From Chloranthus sessilifolius (Eukaryota > Streptophyta > Magnoliopsida > Chloranthales > Chloranthaceae): 64,000 nucleotides of DNA. Numbering within the stretch: the first letter of the stretch is position 1; every line of letters begins with the position of its first letter. The stretch lies in assembly GCA_021018995.1 (NCBI GenBank), contig CM037592.1:74589301-74653300 (forward strand), in the 5' to 3' direction. Shown here piece after piece: positions 1 to 11,449 of the stretch. The position numbers were made by a program, and so were the translations under genes. A model generated the notes under the pieces. It made no database searches. It was not told the origin of the DNA and was given only the letters and a program-made list of their open reading frames with translations.

Positions 1-455
1 AATTGCATCCGCGTTGTCGCGCAATTTGTGAGAATCTTGAAGCTCTCTCACTCCTTAGCCATTCGAATTCTGAGATTGAGAGAGTCTGCTTTGAACTCGC
101 AACTGGCGATGTGTTCTACTCTTGAGCTTGAGGCTGCAGATTTGAGTTTCTGAAGCTCTTCATTCACTCATCTGCGAGAGGTTCTTTGTAAAGTCTTGGG
201 AAGCTTCGGTTGAACTGCGAGGCATATTTCTCTGAATCCTCTAAAGCTTGGGTCACTGCGTGAGGCTCATTTCGGTCTAGATTGAGTTCATTCTTGAGGG
301 ATATTTAGTGCCAGCGGGCTCCTTAATGAGATTCGGCCTTATTTCACTTTGATTATTACCTACACAAAACGCTTAACAAGAACTTATTTGGGGGCTAAGG
401 GTCTAATCAAAGGTTAAGTTAAGGGGTGAAAAGTGGTACTTTTCAGGTCTTAACA
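1..455 (-). repeat. B-type LTR, partial, unit I
   Basis: U3 end of a B-type LTR read on the minus strand; the rest lies left of the window. It matches 5500-5961 and 10980-11437. It ends at ...CTTAACA, which is the TGTTAAG start of the LTR on the minus strand. It holds decayed copies of the CGCGAG motif that fills this U3. Confidence 0.85.
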
Positions 456-1604
456 CACCCCCAAACCTAATCTTTGCTAGTCCCTTAGCAAAGCTATATT
501 AAATCTACTCTAAAAATTAAATGCCACTTTCGTAGGGAGCACGGATACATTTAGCATATGTACCAAGCCTTTTAAACCCCTAGGTGATCCCTAGTGGAGG
601 AGTGAAGTCTCCTGAGGGTTTTCAGTGAAGACACCCACAAGCATCTCAAATAAAACAGTTAACAAAAGTGCAATATCATCCAATGAGCAGTTAAGGAATC
701 TGATTTATTCTACTCTTGAATCAGTACACATAAAAGAAATTTAATTCATTGGTTGCATAGTAACTTAAACAACATAAACTCTCATGATTGCACAGCATTT
801 CCAAATAGTTTGCAATCACAAAAAACTGCACAAGTGTGTGTCATCACTGAGCTTATCCTTATGTCAAAAAATTAGGTTAAGGTCATACATAATGCATTCA
901 AGTTCAGACCCAAAAGAAAAATTTGCAGGGCATACTCTCATAAAGGTTTGTTGAGGGGTTCATTTTCTCACAGGCTCAAGAGCAGTTACATCCCCCAAAT
1001 GGGTTTGTAAGCATGAGCATAGGCAGAGTTCTTAAGTGCTCACATCATTGGTAGTTCCTCACCATAGATTGGATAATTCCTTATCTTCACGTGACAGCTC
1101 ACTCAAATTTGGATCACAAGGGCTTTTAACTGGGCTGTAATGTGGCTTATGAGATAGGGTTAAAAAGAATGAAAGGTTGAAAAGGGGTTCCAATTTGAGA
1201 AATTAGTAGGTCACAGAGGTGGTTCATGACTTCACCTTCCATAATTCAGCTCCCTTCATCTTCTTTGAGATTTTTTGATTTGAAGTGATCAGTTTCTCTT
1301 CTTGATTTTGATTTTCCAATGAAAGTTCCTCTTGACTTCTCCCTTATTCCTCTTCATTATTATTTTTGTTTCTTTTTACTGGAGTTTCCTTCTTTTTATT
1401 TTGCTTTTGCTTTTCAGAAATGCCACCATGTTCTCAGTTACCATACTGCCAGATTTTTGAGATCTTTCTTCTCCATTACCCTAATGTTGACCATAGCTAG
1501 TCCATCTTCAACTCTTTCTCCTTTACCTTCTGAATTCTCAGAGTGAGGGTAGGTTGAATCAGGTTCATAGGTTCGGGTTCAAGTACTCAGGTGTATTTTG
1601 AAGA
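456..1604 (-). other. B 3' untranslated region with PPT, unit I
   Basis: Non-coding 3' region of element B on the minus strand. It starts with the polypurine tract (CACCCCCAAACC on the plus strand, 456-467). It contains the conserved hairpin chain at about 472-614, here with intact stems, including CTTTGCTA/TAGCAAAG. The short ORF at 1319-1546 recurs only because the sequence is duplicated. The region stops at GAAGAAATT and is joined to an A LTR fragment. Confidence 0.8.
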
Positions 1605-3149
1605 AATTAGGGTTTTCCTGACGCTAATTCACACACAGCCGACTGCTATATAAGCCTAAGCCTAGCTTAACTTTAAGGACCTTTTTTTGGACGGACTTCA
1701 GACTTAGACTTTTTCAGACTTCGTCTTCTCGATTAAGCTGAAAATTTCAGTAGGCTAAGTTAGGTTCTAGGTAGTCTCTTTTTCCTTTTTCCCTCCATAG
1801 TCTAGCACTTACTGGCTATGCCTTTTGTATGATTATTTGGTATAGAGTTTAATGGAGTTTTTTGTAATAGGATCTGTTACATGTATGGGACGTTGTTTTT
1901 GTTGTGAGTTGTGCTGTACAAAGCTGCTGCCTTGAGATCCTCCATTGCTAAGTTATTTTGTAAGCAATGGGGGATTGTTTTTAAGGTTTTATGTAGATCC
2001 AAGTGACCAGTGTGTCCAGGTTAGGCACATTACAGGCCTTCCCCAACCACAGGATCCACTAAATCTGAATTCCCATGGGAGCTAGCGCTGGTAGCCTTGT
2101 GAACATGGTGGCGGCAACAATGTTCTTGTTCTGTCCTAGACCTTTGTGGGGAGGATAGCTTCTGTGGATAGTCTGTGACCATTCAAGTTGACAGATTATA
2201 GCCCTAGGGTGAGGCCAATCCACAGAACTAAGACAGATTCTTCTTCTCTAAACTTGTGCTTGTAGCCTTGTGAGAGATTGTGCAGTGACTGACTCCCCTA
2301 TATTTGTATAGATCTCCCATCAGATTGCATATCAGATTTGGCTATAGAGATTCTAGGCTTCTGACTAGGTCATTGCAGTCTTTCTGAAGTAGTGAACAAC
2401 TATGCTAAGAAGCTAGTACTCAAACTCTTGCTGGTCCTGTGTGTCCAGGCTCGTGCACTTTGTAGGCCTAGCCCCACATGCAGAACTTTAGAGGATGAGG
2501 TTCCTACGGATTCTTGAGCTTGTAGCCTAGATGAAGTAGTGCCTACAATGGTAAACGTGTTCTGACCCATCTATGGATAGTGGTTCCCCTATTGGATAGT
2601 CTGTGACCATTAAAGAGGACAGGTTATAGCCATAAGGGATTGGATCATGGCACAGGGATGAGTTGGATTCTTTCTCCTCTTTGGTGATAATGTAGCAATT
2701 GGACAGGATTTCTATAGCAACAGATCTGAGTCTGAGTTACAAGACCCCATCAGATCTGTACCTAATAACATACTTCTCACCCTCTTTTAATTATTTTCTT
2801 ACACTCCATCCATTTTCTCAACCCTTTCTATAGTTTAGACATTAGGACACCTTAGAATTTAGATTATAGTGACCCAAAATCCCCTTCCATTAAGGATTGC
2901 CAAATCTGTAGTCAGATCTGGAGAGCCTTCTAAAGATAGCTCCCTTGGAGCTTTAGATCAATTTTCCCTATGGGACAAACTCTTACTTATCAAAACTTGC
3001 TACAACAGGCCCTGTATCTTGTAGGACTGTGCATATTTTTGGCTTGCTATCCCGTAATTTCATCCCACCTTTCATTCATTTTCATTCACTCCATTCCTAT
3101 CACTGTCTTTAATAAAGTCTGTAGCAAGCACTTAAAAATTATCCTAACA
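1605..3149 (+). repeat. Truncated A-type LTR, unit II
   Basis: Last 1545 bp of the A LTR, matching 35817-37359. It begins in the telobox (ATTAGGG) just upstream of the TATA box (TATATAA at 1647-1653) and ends ...ATCCTAACA at 3149. The upstream U3 with the CGCGAG cluster is missing, so this promoter now sits behind B 3'-region sequence. Confidence 0.85.
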
Positions 3150-3155
3150 AGTTTT

Positions 3156-3173
3156 TGGCACCGCTGCTGGGGA
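3156..3173 (+). other. Primer binding site, unit II
   Basis: TGGCACCGCTGCTGGGGA, six bases (AGTTTT) after the LTR end. It has the form complementary to a tRNA 3' end reported for Athila-type elements (tRNA-Asp as I recall; not checked). Differences from the C element site (37841) are C/T or G/A transitions. Confidence 0.8.
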
Positions 3174-3394
3174 ATTTGATCTAATAGTAGACTCTAAATT
3201 TTTGTATTTTATTCTTTGGTAGCTGTACTTGTGAATAATTGATACTGCTAATTTACTTTTGGAATTTTTCTTGCAGATCTGGACTGTAGCAGAGAAGGAG
3301 ATTAGAATTGCACTGGAGTCTAGCTACCTCTGTTTGCATTTCTATAACCTTCAAAAACCTCAATTTATTTCTCCTTTGAAGATTCCATAGCAGT
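3174..3394 (+). other. A 5' leader fragment, unit II
   Basis: About 220 bp of untranslated leader following the primer site of element A. It ends GCAGT, where the B LTR begins. A second copy lies at 8666-8886. No coding signal seen. Confidence 0.75.
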
Positions 3395-5961
3395 TGTTGA
3401 TGACTTCTGGTGTGCTTACATTATTGGTTGGTGGTGAAAGTTATTTAAAAATCAAAGACAGAGTAAAACAGGGGGTGAATCCAGCACAAGTCAGAAGTCC
3501 TAGACCTGCAAGATACAGGGTCCATTGTAGCAAGTTTTGATAAGTAAGAGTTTGTCCCACAGGGAAAGGTGATCTAGAGCTCCAAGGGAGCCATCTCTAG
3601 TAGTCCCTCCAGATCTGGCAGTCCTAGAAGGAGGGGAGTTTAAGGTCACTTATTCAAAGTATTTTAATATCTAAACTACAGTAAGGGTTGAGAGAATGGA
3701 TGAAGAGTGGAAAATAAGTATAAAAAGGGTGAGAAGTACGTTATTGAGCCAAGGTCAGAGAAGTTTTGTAACTCAGATTCAGATCTGATGTTATAGAAAT
3801 CCTGTCCAGAGGCTACATTATCACCACTGAGGAGAAAGGATCCAACCCATCACTCTGCCATGATTCCACCCTTAAGGCTATAACCTGTCCACTTAAATGG
3901 TCACAGATTATTCCATAGGGGAGCCACTATCCAGGGATGGGACAAAACATAACAAGTAAATCATTGCAGGCACTATTTCATCCAGGCTACCAGCTCAAGA
4001 ATCCATAGGGAACCTCAACCTCTAAAGTTCTAAATGTGGGGCTAAGGCTGTAGGACCATGATATCCCAGACACATAGAACCAGCAAGAGATTGAGTACAA
4101 CCTTCGACCTAGCTGTCCATTGCTTGAGCGAGGCTACAATGGTCCAGTCACCAGCCTATAATCTCTATAACCAGATCAGATCCAACATCTGATGGCGGAT
4201 CTATACAAATATAGGGGAGTCTGCCTCTGTACAATCTCTCACTAGGTTTCTACAAGCTCAGGTGTAAAGAAGAAGGATCCATCTTGGATCGATGGATTAG
4301 AATCACCTTAAGGCTATAATCTGTCCACTTAAATGGTCACAAACTATCCCAGAGGTTATCCTCCTCACGGAGCCTAAAACAAAACAAGAATATCGCTACT
4401 ACCACCATGCTCACAAGGCTACCAGCTCAAGTTCCCATGGGGATTTTAGATCTAGTGGGTCCTGTGGTGGGGCTAGGGCTGTAGGACCATGATATCCCAG
4501 ACACACAGGTCACTTGGATCTGAATGGCCCTTAGAATCAGTCCTCCATTGCTTTGAAACAAAGCCAAAGCAATGGCGGATCACAAGGCAGCAGCCTTGCA
4601 CAGAGCATCTCACACATAAACACCAATCCCACAAAGTACAGATCCTATTACAGAACTTTCATTGATCTAATTCAAAAACAAATACAAAGGCATAGCCAGC
4701 AAGTGCTGGACTTTGGAGAGAAGGAAAGAAAAAGAAAATTACTTACTGCTAAAAAGAAAGAGAAAAGAAAAAATGATCTGAGATGGGTTCCTAGATACCT
4801 AAACCTAAGCTAGGTATGGATTTATATAGCAGTGGGGTGGCGGCGCATTAGGGTTAGGAAACCCTAATTTTAGCGATGCCACGTGGCCTAATAATGATCC
4901 TTGGATGCCTCGGGGAACGTGCACAGAGATTTGAGCATGGGAGTGCGTGCCCTAATCGCTAGAAATACCCAGAAGGTCCTCTGCTGAAGAGATGGAAGTT
5001 TAGGGTCAGAGCTTTGCTAGGTAGCTGTAGTTTCCCAGACTTGTCACGTGGTGGCTCTTTACTCTTCGCTAGGATGATTTGACACTGAAGCTTCAGCCTT
5101 CGTGAGGTTACCTTAGTTTGCTCTTCAGGCAGGCGTGCGGTAGAGAATTACGCTCTCGCTGGATTGGGCTTCGCGAGGTTGAATAGAAAACACAGTCTCA
5201 AGTGTCGCGGGATTGAAATTCAAGCAGTCGCGAGGTCGCTCGGTCTTCGCTGGGCTGATCTTCGCAAGAGTGAATTTGAGCAGCGCGAGAACTTCGCGAG
5301 CACTTCTCTTTACTGGACTTCGCGAGTTACCTCCCGAGGCTCTACTGAGTTCTAAACTGCGCAAGGTTCTATGTCTCACTTGATCTTTGCGAGATTGGCT
5401 TTGCCTTTCCCAGGATGTTTTCTTTCTTGAATGGCGCGAGAACTACACGAGGCATTCTTCTTCTGATAATTGCATCCCGCGGCGACTGTGTGACAGCTGC
5501 GCGAGGAATCTTCTGAAGCTCTCACTCCTTAGCCGTTCTGAGCGAATTGCGCGAGATTGAGAGAGGTCTGCTTTGAACTGCGCGACACTACGCGATGTGT
5601 TCTACTCTTGAGCTTCACGAGAGCTGCGTGAGTTTGAGTTTCTGAAGCTCTTCAGTCACTCATCTGCACGAGAGGTTGCTGTAAAGTCTTGGGAAGCTCA
5701 GTTGAACTACGCGAGGCATATTTCTCCTGAATCCTCTAAAGCTTGGGTTAGCTGCGCGAGGCTCATTTCAGGTCTAGATTCAGAGTTCATTCTTCTGAGG
5801 GATATCTAGTGCCAAAGCAGGCTCCTTAACAGGATTCCTGGCCTTAATTCACTGCTAATTATTACCTACACAAAACGCTTAACAAGAACTTATTAGGGGG
5901 CTAAGGGTCTAATCAAAGGTTAAGTTAAGGGGTGAAAAGTGGTACTTTTCAGGTCTTAACA
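3395..5961 (-). repeat. B-type LTR, full copy, unit II
   Basis: 2567 bp, TGTTGATG...CTTAACA on the plus strand, so TG...CA on both strands. On the minus strand: U3 with a CGCGAG cluster (about 5100-5760), a G-box (GCCACGTGGC, 4878-4887), a second CACGTG at 5045, an inverted telobox pair, a TATATAAA box near 4820-4830, and R/U5. It is the unit II duplicate of the 3' LTR of B and keeps a G-box that the 8887-11437 copy has lost. Confidence 0.9.
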
Positions 5962-7104
5962 CACCCCCAAACCTAATCTTTGCTAGTCCCTTAGTAAAGC
6001 TACATTAAATCTACTCTAAAAATTAAATGCCACTTTCGTAGGGAGCACGGATACATTTAGCATATGTACCAAGCCTTTTAAACCCCTAGGTGATCCCTAG
6101 TGGAGGAGTGAAGTCTCCTGAGGGTTTTTAGTGAAGACACCCACAAGCTTCTCAAATGAAACAGTTAACAAAAGTGCAATATCATCCAATGAGCAGTTAA
6201 GGAATCTGATTTATTCTACTCTTGAATCAGTACACATAAAAGAAATTTAATTGGTTGCACAAGAATTAACAAGATAAACTCTCATGATTGCACAGCATTT
6301 CCAAATAGTTTGCAATCACAAAAAACTGCACAAGTGTGTGTCAGCACTGAGCTTATCCTTATGTCAAAAAATTAGGTTAAGGTCATACATAATGCATTCA
6401 AGTTCAGATCCAAAAGAAAACTTTGCAGGGCATACTCTCATAAAGGTTTGTTGAGTGGTTCATTTTCTCACAGGCTCAAGAGCAGTTACATCCCCCAAAT
6501 AGGTTTGTAAGCATGAGCATAGGCAGAGTTCTTAAGTGCTAACATCATTGGTAGTTCCTCACCATAGATTGGATAATTCCTTATCTTCACGTGACCGCTC
6601 ACTCAACTTTGGATCACAAGGGCTTTTAACTGGGCTGTAATGTGGCTTATGAGATAGGGTTAAAAAGAATGAAAGGTTGAAAAGGGGTTCCAATTTGAGA
6701 AATCAGTAGGTCATAGAGGTGGTTCATGACTTCACCTTCCATAATTCAGCTCCCTTCATCTTCTTTGAGATTTTTTGATTTGAAGTGATCAGTTTCTCTT
6801 CTTGATTTTGATTTTCCAATGAAAGTTCCTCTTGACTTCTCCCTTATTCCTCTTCATTATTATTTTTGTTTCTTTTTACTGGAGTTTCCTTCTTTTTATT
6901 TTGTTTTTGCTTTTTAGAAATGCCACCATGTTCTCAGTTACCATACTGCCAGATTTTTGAGATCCTTCTTCTCCATTCACCTAATGTTGACCATAGCTAG
7001 TCCATCTTCAACTCTTTCTCCTTTACCTTCTGAATTCTTAGAGTGAGGGTAGGTTGAATCAGGTTCATAGGTTCGGGTTCAGGTACTCTGGTGTATTTTG
7101 AAGA
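5962..7104 (-). other. B 3' untranslated region with PPT, unit II
   Basis: Duplicate of 456-1604 and of 11438-12591. The polypurine tract is at 5962-5973, followed on the minus-strand upstream side by the conserved hairpin block. It shares TAGTAAAG with the copy at 11468, while unit I keeps TAGCAAAG, so units II and III are more closely related to each other at this point. No gene seen. Confidence 0.8.
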
Positions 7105-8641
7105 AATTAGGGTTTTCCTGACCCTAATTCACACACAGCCGACTGCTATATAAGCCTAGCTTAACTTTAAGGACCTTTTTTTGGACGGACTTCAGACTTA
7201 GACTTTTTCAGACTTCGTCTTCTCGATTAAGCTGAAAATTTCAGTAGGCTAAGTTAGGTTCTAGGTAGTCTCTTTTTCCTTTTTCCCTCCATAGTCTAGC
7301 ACTTGCTGGCTATGCCTTTTGTATGATTATTTGGTATAGAGTTTAATGGAGTTTTTTGTAATAGGATCTGTTACATGTATGGGACGTTGTTTTTGTTGTG
7401 AGTTGTGCTGTACAAAGCTGCTGCCTTGAGATCCTTCATTGTTAAGTTATTTTGTAAGCAATGGGGGATTGTTTTTAAGGTTTTATGTAGATCTAAGTGA
7501 CTAGTGTGTCCAGGTTAGGCACATTACAGGCCTTCCCCAACCACAGGATCCACTAAATCTGAATTCCCATGGGAGCTTGCGCTGGTAGCCTTGTGAACAT
7601 GGTGGCGACAAAAATGTTCTTGTTCTGTCCTAGACCTTTGTGGGGAGGATAGCTTCTGTGGATAGTCTGTGACCATTCAAGTGGACAGATTATAGCCCTA
7701 GGGTGAGGCCAATCCACAGAACTAAGACAGATTCTTCTTCTCTGAACTTGTGCTTGTAGCCTTGTGAGAGATTGTGCAGTGACTGACTCCCCTATATGTG
7801 TATAGATCTGCCATCAGATTGCATATCAGATTTGGCTATAGAGATTCTAGGCTTGTGACTAGGTCATTGCAGTCTTTCTGAAGTAGTGAACAACCATGCT
7901 AAGAAGCTAGTACTCAAACTCTTGTTGGTCCTGTGTGTCCAGGCTCGTGCACTTTGTAGGCCTAGCCCCACATGCAGAACTTTAGAGGATGAGGTTCCTA
8001 CGGATTCTTGAGCATGTAGCCTAAATGAAGTAGTGCCTACAATGGTAACTCGTTCTGACCCATCTATGGATAGTGGTTCCCCTATTGGATAGTCTGTGAC
8101 CATTAAAGAGGACAGGTTATAGCCATAAGGGATTGGATCATGGCACAGGGATGAGTTGGATTCTTTCTCCTCTTTGGTGATAATGTAGCAATTGGACAGG
8201 ATTTCTATAGCAACAGATCTGAGTCTGAGTTACAAGACCCCATCAGATCTGTAGCTAATAACATACTTCTCACCCTCTTTTATTTATTTTTCACACTCCA
8301 TCCATTTTCTCAACCCTTTCTATAGTTTAGACATTAGGACACCTTAGAATTTAGATTATAGTGACCCTAAATCCCCTTCCATTAAGGATTGCCAGATCTG
8401 TAGTCAGATCTGGAGAGCCTTCTAAAGATAGCTCCCTTGGAGCTTTAGATCAATTTTCCCTATGGGACAAACTCTTACTTATCAAAATTTGCTACAACAG
8501 GCCCTGTATCTTGGAGGACTGTGCATATTTTTGGCTTGCTATCCCGTAATTTCATCCCACCTTTCATTCATTTTCATTCACTCCATTCCTATCATTGTCT
8601 TCAATAAAGTCTGTAGCAAGCACTTAAAAATTATCCTAACA
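7105..8641 (+). repeat. Truncated 5' LTR of element A, unit III
   Basis: About 1537 bp of the A LTR from the telobox to ...CCTAACA. TATATAA lies just after the junction. This is the 5' LTR piece attached to the A element that continues into gag at 22340. Under a tandem-duplication origin the intact left end of A would lie to the left of this window. Confidence 0.85.
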
Positions 8642-8647
8642 AGTTTT

Positions 8648-8665
8648 TGGCACCGCTGCTGGGGA
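8648..8665 (+). other. Primer binding site of element A
   Basis: TGGCACCGCTGCTGGGGA, separated from the LTR end by AGTTTT, identical to the unit II copy. The same six-base spacer is found in A, B, C and D. Confidence 0.85.
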
Positions 8666-8886
8666 ATTTGATCTAATAGTAGACTCTAAATTTTTGTATT
8701 TTATTCTTTGGAAGCTGTACTTGTGAATAATTGATACTGCTGATTTACTTTTGGAATTTTTCTTGCAGATCTGGACTATAGCACAGAAGGAGATTAGAAT
8801 TGCACTGGAGACTAGCTACCTCTGTTTGCATTTCTATAACCTTCAAAAACCTTAATTTATTTCTCCTTTGAAGATTCCATAGCAGT
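8666..8886 (+). other. A 5' leader up to the B insertion
   Basis: Untranslated leader of A. It ends ...CCATAGCAGT; the last five bases GCAGT (8882-8886) pair with GTAGT (22264-22268) as the target-site duplication of element B. The leader resumes at 22269, about 70 bp upstream of the gag start. Confidence 0.85.
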
Positions 8887-11437
8887 TGTTGATGACTTCT
8901 GGTTTGCTTACATTATTGGTTGGTGGTGAAAGTTATTTAAAAATCAAAGACAGAGTAAAACAGGGGGTGAATCTAGCACAACTTAGAAGTCCTTGACCTG
9001 CAAGATACAGGGTCCTTTGTAGCAAGTTTTGGTAAGTAAGAGTTTGTCCCACAGGGAAAGGTGATCTAGAGCTCCAAGGGAGCCATCTCTAGTAGTCCCT
9101 CCAGATCTGGTAGTCCTAGAAGGAGGGGAGTTTAAGGTCACTTATTCTAAGTATTTTAATATCTAAACAACAGAAAGGGTTGAGAGAATGGATGGAGAGT
9201 GGAAAATAAGTATAAAAAGGGTGAGAAGTACATTATTGAGCCATGGTCAGAGAAGTTTTGTAACTCATATTTAGATCTGATGTTATAGAAATCCTGTCCA
9301 GAGGCTACATTATCACCACTGAGGAGAAAGGATCCAACCCATCACTCTGCCATGATTCCACCCTTAAGGCTATAACCTGTCCACTTAAATGGTCACAGAT
9401 TATTCCATAGGGGAGCCACTATCCAGGGATGGGTCAAAACATAACAAGTAAATCATTGCAGGCACTATTTCATCCAGGCTACTAGCTCAAGAATCCATAG
9501 GGATCCTCAACCTCTAATGTTCTATATGTGGGGCTAAGGCTGTAGGACCATGATATCCCAGACACATAGAACCAGCAAGAGATTGAGTACAACCTTCGAC
9601 CTAGCTATCCATTGCTTGAGTGAGGCTACAATGGTCCAGTCACCGGCCTATAATCTCTATAACCAGATCAGATTCAATATCTGATGGCGGATCTACACAA
9701 ATATAGGGGACTCTCCCTCTGTACAATCTCTCACTAGGCTTCTACAAGCTCAGGTGTAAAGAAGAAGGATCCATCTTGGATCGGTGGATTAGAATCACCT
9801 TAAGGCTATATTCTGTCCACTTAAATGGTCACAGACTATCCCAGAGGTTATCCTCCTCACGGAGCCCAAAACAAAACAAGAATATCGCTACTACCACCAT
9901 GCTCACAAGGGTACCAGCTCAAGCTCCCATGGGGATTTCAGATCTAGTGGGTCCTGTGGTGCGGCTAAGGCTGTAGGACCATGATAGCCCAGACACACAG
10001 GTCACTTGGATCTGAATGGCCCTTAGAATCAGTCCTCCATTGCTTTGAAACATAGCCAAAGCAATGGCGGATCACAAGGTAGCAGCCTTGCACAGAGCAT
10101 CTCACACATAAATACCAATCCCCCAAGGTACAGATCCTATTACAGAACTTTCATTGATCTAATTCAAAAACAAATACAAAGGCATAGCCAGCAAGTGCTG
10201 GACTATGGAGAGAAGGAAAGAAAAAGAAAATTACTTACTACTAAAAAGAAAGAGAAAAGAAAAAATGATCTGAGATGGGTTCCTAGATACCTAAACCTAA
10301 GCTAGGTATGGGTTTATATAGCAGTGGGGTGGCGGCGCATTAGGGTTAGGAAACCCTAATTTTTGGCCTAATAATGATCCTTGGATGCCTCGGGGCACGT
10401 GCACGGAGATTTGAGCATGGGAGTGCGTGCGCTAATCGCTAGAAATACCCAGAAGTTCCTCTGCTAAATAGATGGAAGTTTAGGGTCAGAGCTTCGCTAG
10501 GTAGCTGTAGTTTCCCAGACTTGTCACGTGGTAGCTCTTTACTCTTCGCTAGGTTGATTTGACACTGAAGCTTCAGCCGTCGCGAGGTTACCTTAGTTTG
10601 CTCTTCAGGCAGGCGTGCGGTAGAGAATTATGCTCTCGCTGGATTGGGCTTCACGAGGTTGAATAGAAAACACAGTCTCAAGTGTCGCGGGGTTGAAATT
10701 CAAGCAGTCGCGAGGTCGCTCAGTCTTCGCGGGTTGATCTTCACAAGAGTGAATTTGAGCAGCGCGAGAACTTCGCGAGCACTTCTCTTTTCTAGACTTC
10801 GCGAGTTACCTCGTGAGGCTCTACTGAGTTCTGAACTGCGTGAGGTTCTATGTCTCACTTGATCTTCACGAGATTGGCTTTGCCTTTGCCAGGATGTTTT
10901 CTTTCTTGAATGGCGTGAGAACTGCACGAGGCGTTCTTCTTCTGATAATTGCATCCCGCGGCGACTGTGCGACAGCTGCGCGAGGAATCTTCTGAAGCTC
11001 TCTCTCCTCAGCCATTCTGAGCGAACTGCGCGAGATTGAGAGAGGTCTGCTTTGAACTGCGCAACACTGTGCGATGTGTTCTACTCTTGAGCTTCGCGAG
11101 AGCTGCGCGAGTTTGAGTTTCTGAAGCTCTTCAGTCACTCATCTGCACGAGAGGTTGCTGTAAAGTCTTGGGAAGCTCAGTTGAACTATGCGAGGTATAT
11201 TTCTCCTGAATCCTCTAAAGCTTGGGTCAGCTGTGCGAGGCTCATTTTAGGTCTAGATTCAGAGTTCATTCTTCTGAGGGATATCTAGTGCCAAAGCAGG
11301 CTCCTTAACAGGATTCCTGGCCTTAATTCACTGCTAATTATTACCTACACAAAATGCTTAACAAGAACTTATTAGGCTAAGGGTCTAATCAAAGGTTAAG
11401 TTAAGGGGTGAAAAGTGGTACTTTTCAGGTCTTAACA
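8887..11437 (-). repeat. 3' LTR of element B
   Basis: 2551 bp, TG...CA ends. Compared with the other two full B LTRs it has lost a short stretch holding the GCCACGTGGC G-box next to the telobox (near 10360), and it has several private substitutions near its start. Confidence 0.92.
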
Positions 11438-11449
11438 CACCCCCAAACC
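11438..11449 (-). other. Polypurine tract of element B
   Basis: Reads GGTTTGGGGGTG on the minus strand, directly next to the 3' LTR start TGTTAAG. The same tract is at 34852-34863 (A), 41557-41568 (C) and, changed to AGGCTTGGGGGG, at 44719-44730 (D). Confidence 0.85.

Noticed and set aside
2970..3179. 69-residue ORF, repeated at 8462-8671
   Set aside because: It spans the U5 end and the primer site of the A LTR; its recurrence is due to the array.
4553..4813. 86-residue plus-strand ORF repeated at 10045-10305 and (longer) 20854-21153
   Set aside because: It is antisense to R/U5 of the B LTR. The copies are similar because the LTRs are copies; no codon-position bias in the differences is evident by eye.
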